This document shows positions 50,882 to 63,927 of a stretch of DNA of 64,000 nt, piece by piece. The first letter of the stretch is position 1. Each line of letters starts with the position of its first letter. A program made the translations under genes and the position numbers. The stretch spans positions 21,068 through 85,067 of the forward strand of contig NZ_CANPVT010000007.1 of NCBI RefSeq assembly GCF_947581735.1, given 5' to 3'. The notes below the pieces were generated by a model that was not told the DNA's origin, did no database searches, and saw only the letters and a program-made list of their open reading frames with translations. Source of the DNA: Candidatus Palauibacter soopunensis. GTDB taxonomy: Bacteria; Gemmatimonadota; Gemmatimonadetes; Palauibacterales; Palauibacteraceae.

Positions 50882-52240
50882 ATGGACCTCGGACTCGCTC
50901 TGAGGCTCGGCGCGGTCCTCGCGCTCGTAGCGGCGAACGCCTTCTTCGTTGCGGCGGAGTTTGCGCTCGTCAGCGCGCGACGCACCCGCATTGACGAACT
51001 GGCCGGTGCCGGCGATCGTCTGGCCCGCGTCGTCCGCCGGGCGCAGGACGATCTCGACCGCGCCATCTCGGGTACACAGCTCGGGATCACCATCGCGTCG
51101 CTCGGCCTGGGCTGGATCGGCGAGCCGGCGCTCGCGCGGTCGATCGAGCCTCTGTTCGGCGCGCTGGGCTTCGCCGCGGGGGCAGCGGCGCTCCACACGA
51201 CGGCGATCGTCGTCGCCTTCATCCTCATCACCTACCTTCACATCGTACTCGGCGAACTCGCGCCGAAGACCGTCGCGCTCCTGCGCCCGGAGACGGTGAG
51301 CCGTTACCTCGCCGGTCCTCTCCTCGCCTTCAACCGCGTCGCGACGCCGGCGATCTGGCTGCTCGACGGCTCGGCCCGGTTGTTCCTGCGGATGATCCGC
51401 GCCCCCGTCGGCGACACGCACGGCGTCGAACATGCCCACAGTCCGGACGAGATCGAGGTGCTCGTTCGACAGAGTCGGCGCGAAGGAATGGTGGAGAAGG
51501 ACGAACAGGCGATGATCGAAGGCGTGTTCGATCTCACCCATACCGTCGTCCGGGAGGTGATGACGCCCCGCCCCGACATCGTCGCCGTCGGGGCCGGGGA
51601 TCCGGCCAAGGTCATCCTGCAGGTCGCGGCGGCGTCGGGACATTCGCGTCTCCCCGTCACGGACGATTCGCTGGACGACATCGTCGGCATCATCGTCGTG
51701 AAGGATCTGCTGGCGGAAGTCCTCGCGGAGCGTCCGACGGGACTCGTGGCGCGGGACGTGATGCGCGAGGCGCTCTTCGTCCCCGAGTCGAAGGCGGTCG
51801 ACGACCTGCTCGCGGAAATGCGGGCCCGGAAGACGCACATGGCCGTCGTCGTCGACGAGTTCGGCGGCACGGACGGCATCGCCACGCTGGAGGACCTTCT
51901 CGAGGAGATCGTCGGCGAAATCTACGACGAGCACGACGAGGCGGAGGCGGGGCTGGAGATCGGTCCCGACGGGTCGGTCGGACTCGATGGGGGCGTCTCG
52001 TTCACGGATCTGCTCGCGGCTCTGGACCTCGATGATCTCGACGAAGACGAGGAATACGATACCGTGGCCGGCTACGTGATCGGCACGCTGGGCCGGATCC
52101 CGGAGCCGGGGGACCGGGTCCCGCTGGGAGATGCGTGGCTGGAGGTCGCGGAGCTGGTCGAACGACGGATCACGCGGCTCACCCTGCTCGGCGTGGACGA
52201 GAAGACCGTGGGGAGATTGTGCGAAGCACTCGAATCGTGA
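50882..52240 (+). CDS. CNNM/CorC-family membrane protein (DUF21, CBS, CorC_HlyC)
   Basis: 452 residues. DUF21 membrane domain (about 1-190) with FFVAAEFALVSARRTRIDELAGAGDR, TQLGITIASLGLGWIGEPAL and LGELAPKTVALLRPE, then a CBS pair (VREVMTPRPDIVAV, SRLPVTDDSLDDIVGII) and a CorC_HlyC domain with VVDEFGGTDGIATLEDLLEEIVGEIYDE near the end. Members are linked to magnesium and cobalt export. ATG 50882 is chosen at the start of the family homology, without a clear Shine-Dalgarno. A TPR protein follows after about 130 bp. Confidence 0.92.
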   Translation: MDLGLALRLGAVLALVAANAFFVAAEFALVSARRTRIDELAGAGDRLARVVRRAQDDLDRAISGTQLGITIASLGLGWIGEPALARSIEPLFGALGFAAGAAALHTTAIVVAFILITYLHIVLGELAPKTVALLRPETVSRYLAGPLLAFNRVATPAIWLLDGSARLFLRMIRAPVGDTHGVEHAHSPDEIEVLVRQSRREGMVEKDEQAMIEGVFDLTHTVVREVMTPRPDIVAVGAGDPAKVILQVAAASGHSRLPVTDDSLDDIVGIIVVKDLLAEVLAERPTGLVARDVMREALFVPESKAVDDLLAEMRARKTHMAVVVDEFGGTDGIATLEDLLEEIVGEIYDEHDEAEAGLEIGPDGSVGLDGGVSFTDLLAALDLDDLDEDEEYDTVAGYVIGTLGRIPEPGDRVPLGDAWLEVAELVERRITRLTLLGVDEKTVGRLCEALES

Positions 52241-52368
52241 ACGCATCCGGGCCCCGAACTTGCTGGCGTGGGCATCGCAACCGAAGTTGGAACAGCGTCC
52301 TTCAACGAAAGGCTCCGCTCTGGCTCGCCGAACATGGTCGGAAGGGTTCCTGACTTGAGGTTCCGGAC

Positions 52369-53466
52369 TTGAACCTCTCCGACTCCTGGAACTACGAGCA
52401 GTTCGACGCCGAAGCGCAACGGCTGTACGAAGCCGGCGACTTCGATCAGGCGCTTGGCCTCCTCAAGGAGGCCCTCACCCGTTATCCCGACTCGGTCGAA
52501 CTCCTCGTCTCGCTCGGGTATACGCGTCTCGCCCGAGAGGAATATGCCTGGGCGCGCGCGGCCTTCGACGGAGTTCTCGGGATCGATCCGGAACACGAAG
52601 AAGCGCTGGCCGGGCTGGGAGATGTCCTGCTGAAGCTGGGGGAACGCGCGGCGGCCTTCCAGATCTTCGAAGGCCTCATCACACTGGGGTACGATCGGGA
52701 CGTGGAACTCATGCTCTGCGTGGGGCGCAGCCTGCTGCGCGAGGGTCTCCTGCGCCGGGCGGAGCGATTCTTCCGGCTCGCCCTCGCCGCCGACCGCGAG
52801 AGCCCCGATGCCGCGCTGGATCTCGCCTTCACCTTCTACCGGGACGGCGACACCGAGGGGGCGCTGTTCTGGAGCCGCGAGGCGGTGCGCCTCGATCCCC
52901 GTTTCGCGGAGGCTCGCGCGCTCTACGGCAACGTGCTCTACGAACGCGGCGATTTTCAGGGGGCGCTCGCGCAACTTGCGACGATCCCGGTGACGGACCT
53001 GGCTGATCCGATCGTCGCGTGGCGGGTCGTCGATCTCAAGCGGCGACTCGAAGACCTTCCGTCCGACGCCGGGGAGCTGCGGCCCTACCTGCTGGCGCTG
53101 GAGGAACTGGCGCCGGAACCGAGTCCGGAGGAACGCCTGCTGGCCGAGGTCGAAGCCCGGGCGAACGGGTTGACGGCCGGACCGGGCACGGGCCAGCTCG
53201 ATCTGTTCGGTCGTCCGCCCGACGCGTCGGCCGTGGAGGTGCACCGCGTGCGTGCCCCGAACGGCGTGGTGTACGAGGGAGACTGGGATGGGATCGTGCG
53301 GGCCATGCGCAACGGGTCCGAGGAGCCCGGCAGCTCCCTCGCGGACTTCATGCGCAACGAAGCGATGCGGCTCCAGGCGCTGACGGGCATCGCCGTGTCC
53401 TGGCAGACGGCGCGGGCCTTCCTGGAGGACTCCGCCCGGGTCGGCGCGCTCGAAATCGAACGCTAG
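52369..53466 (+). CDS. Tetratricopeptide-repeat protein
   Basis: 365 residues. Several TPR units are readable between about 15 and 225, e.g. FDQALGLLKEALTRYPDSVELLVSLGYTRLA, YAWARAAFDGVLGIDPEHEEALAGLGDVLLKLG and RAERFFRLALAADRESPDAALDLAFTFYRDG. The last third (from about 260, GQLDLFGRPPDASAVEVHRVRAPNGVVYEGDWDGIVRAMR) is a small extra domain. No signal or TM; a cytoplasmic scaffold is likely. Start TTG 52369 with a distant GAGG; no ATG is nearby. The next gene starts 10 bp downstream. Confidence 0.8.
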   Translation: MNLSDSWNYEQFDAEAQRLYEAGDFDQALGLLKEALTRYPDSVELLVSLGYTRLAREEYAWARAAFDGVLGIDPEHEEALAGLGDVLLKLGERAAAFQIFEGLITLGYDRDVELMLCVGRSLLREGLLRRAERFFRLALAADRESPDAALDLAFTFYRDGDTEGALFWSREAVRLDPRFAEARALYGNVLYERGDFQGALAQLATIPVTDLADPIVAWRVVDLKRRLEDLPSDAGELRPYLLALEELAPEPSPEERLLAEVEARANGLTAGPGTGQLDLFGRPPDASAVEVHRVRAPNGVVYEGDWDGIVRAMRNGSEEPGSSLADFMRNEAMRLQALTGIAVSWQTARAFLEDSARVGALEIER

Positions 53467-53475
53467 CCGCGATCG

Positions 53476-54540
53476 GTGTCGCAGGCTCCGCTGCGCATCG
53501 CCGTCATTGGTGGCGACGGGATCGGTCCCGAAGTCATCCGCGAGGCGTGTCGAGTGCTCCGGGCCGCGGCGGCCAGGGGCCTGTCCGATATTGACCTGAC
53601 GCACTTTCCGCACGGCGCGGACCACTATCTCGCCACCGGAGAGACGCTGTCGCAGCCGACCTTCGAGTCTCTGAGGGATGACTTCGACGCGATTCTCTTC
53701 GGCGCCGTGGGCGATCCGCGCGTGCCCGACGGGCGTCACGCGCGCGACCTCCTCCTCGGACTGCGGGTGCGGCTGGACCTGTTCCTCAATCGCCGGCCGC
53801 TCCGGCTGCGCGCGCCGGAGTTGTCACCGCTGAGGTCCGCGGATTCGGTGTCCATCGACTTCGAGATCTTCCGGGAGAATACGGAAGGTCTGTATGTCGG
53901 CATCGGCCGGGTCGAGCGCGAAGGCACGCCGGATGAGGTCGCGGTTTCGGAGTCGGTCGCGAGCCGGTTCGCGGTCGAGCGCATCGTGCGGCGGGCGTTC
54001 GAGCACGCGGCCCCCCGGGGGTTGCGCGTCACGCTCGCGGACAAGGCGAACGCGGTGCCGCACATGTTCGGGCTCTGGCGCCGCGTGTTCGCGGAGGTCG
54101 CGGCCGGATATCCGCGGGTGGAGTCAGAGATGCGCTACGTGGACGCGCTCGCGATGGAGATGATCCGGGTGCCGGAGCGGTTCGGCGTCATCGTCACGTC
54201 GAACCTGCTCGGCGACATTCTCTCCGACCTGGGCGCGGAGATCGTGGGTGGGCCGGGGCTGGCGCCCTCCGCCAACGTGAACCCGGGCGTGCACGGATTG
54301 TACGAACCCGTGCACGGCAGTGCGCCGGACATCGTCGGGATGGGGCGGGCGAATCCGATGGCCGCGGTGCTCAGCGCCGCGCTTCTCCTGAGGGATCACG
54401 GGGCGGCCGACGCGGCCGACGCGGTCGAGGGGGCCGTGGATGCGGCGCTGGCTTGCGGAGTGCGGACGCCGGACATCGGCGGAAGCGCGACGACGTCCGA
54501 GGTCGGAAGCTGGCTCGCGGAACGGGTGGGCGAGGCCTGA
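53476..54540 (+). CDS. Isocitrate/isopropylmalate-family beta-decarboxylating dehydrogenase
   Basis: 354 residues. IDH/IMDH superfamily fold: IAVIGGDGIGPEVIREACRVL, FRENTEGLYVGIG and LADKANAVPHMFGLW (substrate Lys region), VTSNLLGDILSDLGAEIVGGPGLAPSANV (metal Asp), and EPVHGSAPDIVGMGRANPMA. The FRENTEG block fits isocitrate, homoisocitrate or tartrate dehydrogenases rather than a standard LeuB (usually RELTGG). It would oxidatively decarboxylate a malate-type acid. It starts with GTG 53476 just after the TPR gene. The thiolase and 3-hydroxyacyl-CoA dehydrogenase downstream hint at acid catabolism. Confidence 0.85.
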   Translation: MSQAPLRIAVIGGDGIGPEVIREACRVLRAAAARGLSDIDLTHFPHGADHYLATGETLSQPTFESLRDDFDAILFGAVGDPRVPDGRHARDLLLGLRVRLDLFLNRRPLRLRAPELSPLRSADSVSIDFEIFRENTEGLYVGIGRVEREGTPDEVAVSESVASRFAVERIVRRAFEHAAPRGLRVTLADKANAVPHMFGLWRRVFAEVAAGYPRVESEMRYVDALAMEMIRVPERFGVIVTSNLLGDILSDLGAEIVGGPGLAPSANVNPGVHGLYEPVHGSAPDIVGMGRANPMAAVLSAALLLRDHGAADAADAVEGAVDAALACGVRTPDIGGSATTSEVGSWLAERVGEA

Positions 54541-54615
54541 TCCGCCACGCTAAACTAGGCTAGGTTTCATGGATCCGGTCGGACGGCCGGCAAGAGATGG
54601 AAGGACACTGCGACA

Positions 54616-55815
54616 ATGAGCGACGGAAACGGTAACGGGACGGTATTTCTCTCGGCGGCCCGGACCGCCATGGGCGCGTTCGGCGGCAGCCTGAAGGATT
54701 ATTCGGCGGTGGACCTCGGCGTCGTCGCTTCGGAAGCGGCGATCGAGCGCTCCGGCGCCGAACCCGGCGATTTCGGGCATGTGGTGATGGGGAATGTGAT
54801 GCAGACGTCCGCCGACGCGATCTATCTCGCGCGGCACGTGGGACTGCGGGCGGGGCTCCCGATCGAGACCCCGGCCGTCACCGTGAACCGCCTGTGCGGC
54901 TCGGGCTTTCAGGCCGTGATCGATGGCTCACAGGAGATCGAACTGGGGGAGAGCGACGTCTGTCTCGTGGGCGGAGCCGAGTCCATGAGTCAGGCGCCGC
55001 ATATCGTCCGCGGGGCCCGCTGGGGTCTGCGGCTGGGCCCGGCGCCAAAGTTCGAGGATTCGCTGTGGGAGGCCCTCACCGATCCCTACTGCGGCTTTTC
55101 GATGGCCCAGACGGCGGAGAATCTCGCGGAGGAATACGGGATCTCGCGCTCGGAGGCCGACGAGGTGGCGGTACGCAGCCAGCAATTGGCGGCGGAGGCC
55201 TGGGAGGGCGGCCGCTACGAGGACGAGGTCGTGCCGATGATGGTGGGGAGGAAGGGGAGGGAAACGTCCTTCGAGCGCGATGAGCACCTTCGGCCCGACA
55301 CGACCGTCGAGGGGCTCGCGAAGCTTCGCCCGTATTTCAAGCAGGATGGCCTCGTCACGGCCGGCAACGCGAGCGGGATCGGGGATGGGGCTGCGGCGCT
55401 CGTGCTCGCGGGCAGGGACTATGCCGCCGCGCACGGCCTCGAGCCGGCCGGCCGCCTCGTGTCCTACGCCGTGGCGGGCGTGCCACCCCACATCATGGGC
55501 ATCGGGCCCGCGCCCGCCTCGCGCGCCGCCCTCGAGAAGGCCGGCCTCACCCTCGACGACATCGATCTCGTCGAAGTGAACGAGGCCTTCGCTCCGCAGT
55601 ACCTGGCGGTCGAGCGCGAACTCGGTCTCGACCGCGACAAGGTGAACGTGGACGGTGGGGCGATCGCGCTGAGCCACCCGCTCGGCATGACGGGAGCGCG
55701 GATCACGGGGCATCTTCTGCACGAACTGCGGCGCCGGGGCGGCGGACTGGGTCTGGGCGCGGCGTGCATTGGCGGCGGACAGGGCGCCGCCGTCATCGTG
55801 GAGGTCGACGCCTAG
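54616..55815 (+). CDS. Acetyl-CoA C-acyltransferase (thiolase)
   Basis: 399 residues. The catalytic set is complete: Cys94 (NRLCGSGFQAV), His354 (ALSHPLGMTGAR) and Cys384 (ACIGGGQGAAV), at the usual family spacing. It condenses or cleaves acyl-CoA in fatty-acid oxidation or butyrate-type pathways. GGAAGGA lies about 10 nt before the ATG. It is followed by an SPFH protein after 57 bp, so co-transcription is uncertain, but a 3-hydroxyacyl-CoA dehydrogenase lies two genes further and could form a pathway with it. Confidence 0.92.
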   Translation: MSDGNGNGTVFLSAARTAMGAFGGSLKDYSAVDLGVVASEAAIERSGAEPGDFGHVVMGNVMQTSADAIYLARHVGLRAGLPIETPAVTVNRLCGSGFQAVIDGSQEIELGESDVCLVGGAESMSQAPHIVRGARWGLRLGPAPKFEDSLWEALTDPYCGFSMAQTAENLAEEYGISRSEADEVAVRSQQLAAEAWEGGRYEDEVVPMMVGRKGRETSFERDEHLRPDTTVEGLAKLRPYFKQDGLVTAGNASGIGDGAAALVLAGRDYAAAHGLEPAGRLVSYAVAGVPPHIMGIGPAPASRAALEKAGLTLDDIDLVEVNEAFAPQYLAVERELGLDRDKVNVDGGAIALSHPLGMTGARITGHLLHELRRRGGGLGLGAACIGGGQGAAVIVEVDA

Positions 55816-55872
55816 CGCAGAGAGCCGGCAGGCTGCCGGGCCCGGCGCCGCGATCAGTCGGAGGGAGCGAAC

Positions 55873-56790
55873 ATGGATCCTCTATTCTTCATCCTCGCCG
55901 GGGCGGGCGCGCTGGCGCTGGCCACGAGTCTCCGCATCCTGAAGGAATACGAACGGGCCGTCGTCTTCCGGCTCGGCCGCGCACGCCCGACCCGCGGGCC
56001 AGGGCTCATTTTCCTCGTCCCGTTCGGGGTCGAGCGCATGGAGCGGGTGAGCCTGCGGATCATCGCCATGGACATCCCGCCGCAGGATGTCATCACGCGG
56101 GACAATGTGTCGGTGAAGGTCAACGCGGTCCTCTATTTCCGGGTCGCGAACCCGCGACGCGCCATCCTCGAGATCGAGGACTTTCTCTTCGCCACGTCGC
56201 AGCTTGCCCAGACCACACTGCGCTCGGTCATCGGGCAGGCGGAGCTGGACGAGGTTCTCGCGGAGCGGGAGAAGTTCAACCAGATCCTGCGTGACATCAT
56301 CGACCAGGGGACGGACGCCTGGGGGATCGATGTCACGGGCGTCGAGGTGAAGGACGTGGACCTGCCGAACGAGATGAAGCGCGCGATCGCGCGGCAGGCG
56401 GAGGCGGAACGCGAGCGCCGCGCGAAGGTGATCAACGCGCAGGGCGAACTGCAGGCGGCGTCGAACCTGAGGGACGCGGCGCGCCAGCTGAGCGAATACC
56501 CGGCCTCGCTTCAACTGCGTTTCCTGCAGACGGCGACGGAGATCGCGGCGGAGAACAATTCGACGACGCTCTTCCCGCTGCCGGTCGAGCTCGGGCCGAT
56601 GGCGGGTCTGTTCAAGGGATTCGCGACGGCGGCGGACGAAGCGGCCGCGGCCCCGGCTCCGGTCGACGAACGCGCGCTCGAAGGCTCGGAAGGAGCGCCG
56701 CAGTTGCCCCGCGCGGAGGCGGCGGAGGATGTATCGGAAGGGGCGGGCGAAGCGGAAGCGGTGACGAGGGAGCGCGATGCCGCCGGCTGA
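55873..56790 (+). CDS. SPFH/band 7 (slipin-like) membrane protein
   Basis: 305 residues. One N-terminal membrane helix ([20 protein letters not shown]), then the band 7 domain ([55 protein letters not shown]), a helical coiled segment rich in Glu/Arg ([21 protein letters not shown]) and an Ala/Glu-rich tail. Slipins make membrane microdomains, often with a partner protease or NfeD. No NfeD is present here; instead the next gene overlaps it by 14 bp and may be the partner. Confidence 0.88.
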   Translation: MDPLFFILAGAGALALATSLRILKEYERAVVFRLGRARPTRGPGLIFLVPFGVERMERVSLRIIAMDIPPQDVITRDNVSVKVNAVLYFRVANPRRAILEIEDFLFATSQLAQTTLRSVIGQAELDEVLAEREKFNQILRDIIDQGTDAWGIDVTGVEVKDVDLPNEMKRAIARQAEAERERRAKVINAQGELQAASNLRDAARQLSEYPASLQLRFLQTATEIAAENNSTTLFPLPVELGPMAGLFKGFATAADEAAAAPAPVDERALEGSEGAPQLPRAEAAEDVSEGAGEAEAVTRERDAAG

Positions 56791-57646
56791 CGACAGTCGC
56801 GACGGTTCCGGCGGGTCCGGTCCACCGCAACGCCGGTCGTCGCTTCCCCAGACGGTCACGCAGGAGCAACTCGAACGCGTGATCCGGCGGGCATCGGATC
56901 TCCAGTTCCGCAGCTCCACCTCGATCGGCGGGGAGCTCGGGGCGGGCGAGGTCGTCCAGATCGGAGCGGAAGTCGGGCTCGAGGAGCGGTACGTCCGGCA
57001 GGCGCTGGCCGAGATCGAGGCGGCCTCCCTGATCCCCGACGCACCCTCTGACGAGGGGCTCGCGCGCCGGATCGTCGGTCCCGCGATCGTGAGCACGAGC
57101 CGGGTCGTACCCGGAAGTCCGGCGGATGTGGAAGCGAATCTCGAATCGTACCTGCGCGAAGAAGAACTTCTCCGACAGGTACGGTCGCGATCCGGCGGAT
57201 CGCTCTGGGAGCCGGGGACGGGGGTCGTCAACCAGATGCGGCGCGCCATGGATGTCGGCGGGCGGCGGTATACCCTGGCGAAGGCTCGAAACCTCCAGGT
57301 CAGCGTGGAGGCCCTGGAGAGCGGGTGGTCGCTCGTCACGCTGACGGCGGACATCGGCAACATGAGAGCGGAACGGCTCGGCGGCTGGTTCGGGGGAATG
57401 GGGCTGGGCGGAGCGGCCGGCGGCTTCGGCCTGTTCATGGCGACGGGGGGCGGCGTCCTGCCGCTCCTGGGAGGACTCGCCATCTTCTCGGGCTTCACGG
57501 CCATCGCGACGGTTTCCGCGCGGGCCGACATGCGGAAGGTCAGGCAACGGATGGAACTCGCGCTTCAGGGTCTGCTCGACCGACTCGAACGCGGCGAGAA
57601 TCTTCGCAGCGCGGAGGAACCCTGGCACCGGAAACTCCTGCGCTGA
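56777..57646 (+). CDS. Membrane protein with N-terminal cytoplasmic segment, unrecognised
   Basis: 289 residues. An N-terminal helical region ([57 protein letters not shown]) looks like a short helix-turn-helix-type or SHOCT-like domain; a middle beta-rich part and two membrane helices follow ([25 protein letters not shown] and [15 protein letters not shown]), then a charged tail. It overlaps the SPFH gene by 14 bp (ATG 56777), which suggests a complex with it. I do not recognise the family. Confidence 0.7.
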   Translation: MPPADDSRDGSGGSGPPQRRSSLPQTVTQEQLERVIRRASDLQFRSSTSIGGELGAGEVVQIGAEVGLEERYVRQALAEIEAASLIPDAPSDEGLARRIVGPAIVSTSRVVPGSPADVEANLESYLREEELLRQVRSRSGGSLWEPGTGVVNQMRRAMDVGGRRYTLAKARNLQVSVEALESGWSLVTLTADIGNMRAERLGGWFGGMGLGGAAGGFGLFMATGGGVLPLLGGLAIFSGFTAIATVSARADMRKVRQRMELALQGLLDRLERGENLRSAEEPWHRKLLR

Positions 57647-57714
57647 GGAGTGTGTGCTTCACGAGGCTGTCACACAGCCGAAACCGATACCTGAAGACAT
57701 AGAGGGAGTGGACA

Positions 57715-58602
57715 TTGACTGAGATTCGGAAGGTCGGGGTGGTCGGAGCGGGACTGATGGGGAGCGGGATCGCGCAGGTCAGCGCGTCGGCCGGTTATGA
57801 GACGATCGTGCGGGAGGTGGAACAGGGATTCCTCGACCGGGGGATGGCCGGGATCCGGAAGAGCCTCGACCGCGCCGTACAAAAGGAGAAACTCGACGCG
57901 GCGGACGGGGACGCGACGATGGCCCGTCTTCACCCGACGCTCGAACTGGGAGCCCTGGCGGCGTGCGACCTCGTCATCGAGGCGATCACCGAGAACCTCG
58001 GGGCGAAACACGCGCTGTTCGGAGAGCTTGGCGGACTGTGCGCGGGAGAGACGATCTTCGCTTCCAACACATCGAGCCTGTCCATCACCGAACTCGCCGC
58101 CGAGACGGATCGCCCGGAGCGCTTCGTCGGCCTCCACTTCTTCAGCCCCGTGCCGGTCATGCCGCTGGTGGAGGTCGTCCGCTGCGGGCAGACGGCGGAT
58201 GAAACGTTCGAGGCCGCTTTCGCGTTCGCCGAATCGCTCGGGAAGAGCCCGATCGCCTGCGGCGACAACACCGGTTTCGTGGTGAACCGGCTGCTCGTTC
58301 CCTACATGCTCGACGCGATCCGCGCGTACGAGGCCGGGGTCGCGTCGATTCCCGACATCGACAAGGGGCTGCGCCTGGGCTGCGGGTACCCGATGGGCCC
58401 GTTCACGCTGGGCGATTTCGTGGGGCTCGACACGCTGTACCACATCACGGGGATCATGTACGACGAGTACAAGGAGGCGCGCTTCGCCTCTCCCCCTCTC
58501 CTGCGCCGCATGTACCTGGCCGGATACCACGGCCGGAAGACCGGAAAGGGCTTCTACGACTACAGCGGCGACGAGCCCGTCGTGTCCAGCTTCGTGCTGT
58601 AG
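57715..58602 (+). CDS. 3-hydroxyacyl-CoA dehydrogenase (3-hydroxybutyryl-CoA type)
   Basis: 295 residues. NAD site KVGVVGAGLMGSGIAQVSAS near the N-terminus, FSNTSSLSITEL-type block (IFASNTSSLSITEL), catalytic His in VGLHFFSPVPVMPLVEVV and the C-terminal domain with LVPYMLDAIRAYE and GCGYPMGPFTLGDFVGLDTL. Short single-domain form, about 290 residues, as in Hbd/PaaH. GGGAG precedes the TTG at 57715 by about 7 nt, and no in-frame ATG is close, so TTG is used. It may act with the thiolase upstream. Confidence 0.92.
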   Translation: MTEIRKVGVVGAGLMGSGIAQVSASAGYETIVREVEQGFLDRGMAGIRKSLDRAVQKEKLDAADGDATMARLHPTLELGALAACDLVIEAITENLGAKHALFGELGGLCAGETIFASNTSSLSITELAAETDRPERFVGLHFFSPVPVMPLVEVVRCGQTADETFEAAFAFAESLGKSPIACGDNTGFVVNRLLVPYMLDAIRAYEAGVASIPDIDKGLRLGCGYPMGPFTLGDFVGLDTLYHITGIMYDEYKEARFASPPLLRRMYLAGYHGRKTGKGFYDYSGDEPVVSSFVL

Positions 58603-58608
58603 TCCGGA

Positions 58609-59166
58609 TCAGGCCGGCCAGAGCCAGCCGAAGGCGCCGCCCGTCAGCAGCCCGTAGACGAGGGCGTCGAACACGTTGCGGCCCGTCGTCCCCCACGACT
58701 GGGAGTACCAGATCGAACGCTGCAGGTGGGCGAGCCCGTATCCGCCGAAGGCGACCGTGGAGGACATGCGGAAGACCTCCATGTAGCCGGTGCCCGGGCC
58801 GAGCGTGAGGCCGGTCACGTATCCCGCGAACGCGCTCACGACGAGGCAGTAGACGAACCACTGCGCGAGCTGGGGGCCCATGTTGAACGGGTCGCCCGCC
58901 GGCAGCACGGTCATGAACCCGGTCGGTCCGCGCGCCGCCTTCTCCCGGAAGGTCTCGTCCTTCAGGTCTTCCTTGCCGGTCGGATGGGGGAAGGAGTAGT
59001 CCCCGGCCGGGATCCCCCGCAGCGCGTCCATCACCCCGTCCTCGTCGGGCGCCTTCCCGAAGTCCTTCCGGTGATATCCGAGGAACATGTGGATGACGGA
59101 ACTCCCGGCGAACACGAGTCCCGCGGCCAGCAGGATCGGCAACCAGAGGCTTGGCACATGAACCAT
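58609..59166 (-). CDS. Four-helix inner-membrane protein, unrecognised
   Basis: 185 residues. Hydrophobic segments at about 8-25 (LWLPILLAAGLVFAGSSVIH), 96-115 (LAQWFVYCLVVSAFAGYVTGL), 127-145 and 165-183, separated by a polar loop (KDFGKAPDEDGVMDALRGIPAGDYSFPHP). A His in the first helix and the conserved-looking GYHRKDF are possible functional residues. I do not recognise the family. GAAGGAG lies before ATG 59166, which decides the start over open frame upstream. It converges with the dehydrogenase gene. Confidence 0.7.
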   Translation of the reverse strand: MVHVPSLWLPILLAAGLVFAGSSVIHMFLGYHRKDFGKAPDEDGVMDALRGIPAGDYSFPHPTGKEDLKDETFREKAARGPTGFMTVLPAGDPFNMGPQLAQWFVYCLVVSAFAGYVTGLTLGPGTGYMEVFRMSSTVAFGGYGLAHLQRSIWYSQSWGTTGRNVFDALVYGLLTGGAFGWLWPA

Positions 59167-59270
59167 TGCTTTGCTCCTTCTTGTGCGCCTTCCCGGGTCC
59201 GCCACGTAGTGCGGCGGGGGCAACTCACCGCGATCCAAGGTAGGGCGCGCGAATCGTCGGCGCCTCGGGT

Positions 59271-60134
59271 CTAGCCCGGGAAGCGGAACTGAACGCCCAG
59301 CGCGTCACCGGCAATCAGCGGCCGGATCCGGACGCGGGCGGGCGGAGACCGTCCGGACGAGGCCGAAGAGGCCTCGACTCTGAGCCAGTCCGCGGCCGCT
59401 GCCGTTGCCCGGCCCCCGACCCACCAGCCGATGAAGCCGCCAACGACCACATCGGACAGCCAATGCCGGTCTCCGTAGATCCGGGCGAGTCCCGTACCCG
59501 CGGCGGCCACGTAGAACGGGATGGCCCACCCGCCATCGGTCACTTCATCGACGGCCGCGGCGATGGCGAAGGCGTAGGCCGTGTGGCCGGACCCGAGAGA
59601 TGCGTTGCCCCGGAACGGATCGAAGTGCAGGACGCCCCTCTCATCTCGCGGGCGGCTTCGCCCCAGCGTCCAGTTGACGACGGTGTTCGACATCGAGCCG
59701 GCGAAGACTCCGAAGAAGGCCGACGTCGCCCGCCGGACACCCCGTTCCCCGTCGAACGCAACTCCAAGCAGAATTCCGCCCCCGGCGATAAGGGGCGCCG
59801 TCCGCTTCCAGTCACCGTACGTGTGGCCGCCCTCGGCCAGGTCACGACCGAACGCCCCCTGGTGATCAAGCGCCAGATCGCGGATGCTCTGGTCGAGAAG
59901 AAGGGCTCCGCCGAGGACGCCGGCACCGAGTCCAACGCGGTTCCAGGTCTGACTCGTCTCCCCGCCCGCCGGTCCGGGGCCGGCGCGGTCCGGGTTCGGC
60001 GCCGACGCGGGATCCTGCGCGGCGAGCGGGAGAGGCAGAAAAAGCCACGCAACCCGGAGGGGGGCGAGGCCCCCTCGAGGAACTCCAGTACGCGCGATCC
60101 GGCGGCTGGCGCCGCGATGTCCGAAGGGTGTCAT
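59271..60134 (-). CDS. PAP2-family phosphatase, exported
   Basis: 287 residues. Signal peptide-like LRVAWLFLPLPLAAQ near 26-40, then the PAP2 motifs: NWTLGRSRPRDERG (first block, KxxxxxxRP-like with Asn/Arg in place of Lys), SLGSGHTAYAFA (SGH) and ARIYGDRHWLSDVVVG (SRxxxxxH-like, here with ARIYGDRH). Such enzymes dephosphorylate lipid phosphates such as undecaprenyl pyrophosphate or phosphatidate. ATG 60134 carries GAAGG upstream; the frame is open to 60215. It diverges from recF. Confidence 0.82.
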   Translation of the reverse strand: MTPFGHRGASRRIARTGVPRGGLAPLRVAWLFLPLPLAAQDPASAPNPDRAGPGPAGGETSQTWNRVGLGAGVLGGALLLDQSIRDLALDHQGAFGRDLAEGGHTYGDWKRTAPLIAGGGILLGVAFDGERGVRRATSAFFGVFAGSMSNTVVNWTLGRSRPRDERGVLHFDPFRGNASLGSGHTAYAFAIAAAVDEVTDGGWAIPFYVAAAGTGLARIYGDRHWLSDVVVGGFIGWWVGGRATAAAADWLRVEASSASSGRSPPARVRIRPLIAGDALGVQFRFPG

Positions 60135-60221
60135 GAACGCCTTCGAAGCTGCCTGCCCGGAGGCTCCCCGGCAACCGCCCGGCGGCGCCTGCGGGACGAC
60201 GTCTCCAACGCGCAAATTTCC

Positions 60222-60250
60222 TTGCGATACAAGGGTTTTCGCCGTATTTT
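60222..60250 (+). promoter_or_regulatory. Promoter of recF-dciA-gyrB, leaderless type
   Basis: TTGCGA (60222-60227), a 17-bp spacer and TATTTT (60245-60250), ending 8 nt before the recF GTG. No Shine-Dalgarno is seen, so transcription probably starts at the codon. Confidence 0.55.
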
Positions 60251-60258
60251 CAAAGCCT

Positions 60259-63799
<3,541 letters not shown>

Positions 63800-63879
63800 G
63801 TCTCCTCCCGACCCGCCGCCCACTGCCGGCTCGCGCGGGTTGATAGCCCGTTGATGCCCGCCCCGATCCTTGTGTCGGA

Positions 63880-63902
63880 GAGGGCGGCAGGGCGTCGCCC
63901 TC
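63880..63902 (+). terminator. Hairpin after gyrB
   Basis: GAGGGCG (63880-63886) pairs with CGCCCTC (63896-63902) around a 9-nt loop. No T-tract; the position 80 bp after gyrB suggests transcription end. Confidence 0.4.
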
Positions 63903-63927
63903 CGGGATCAATCAGGGGAGGTGGATG

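Noticed and set aside
60135-60258. Replication origin near recF
   Set aside because: No TTATCCACA-like box cluster or AT-rich unwinding region noticed in the gap.
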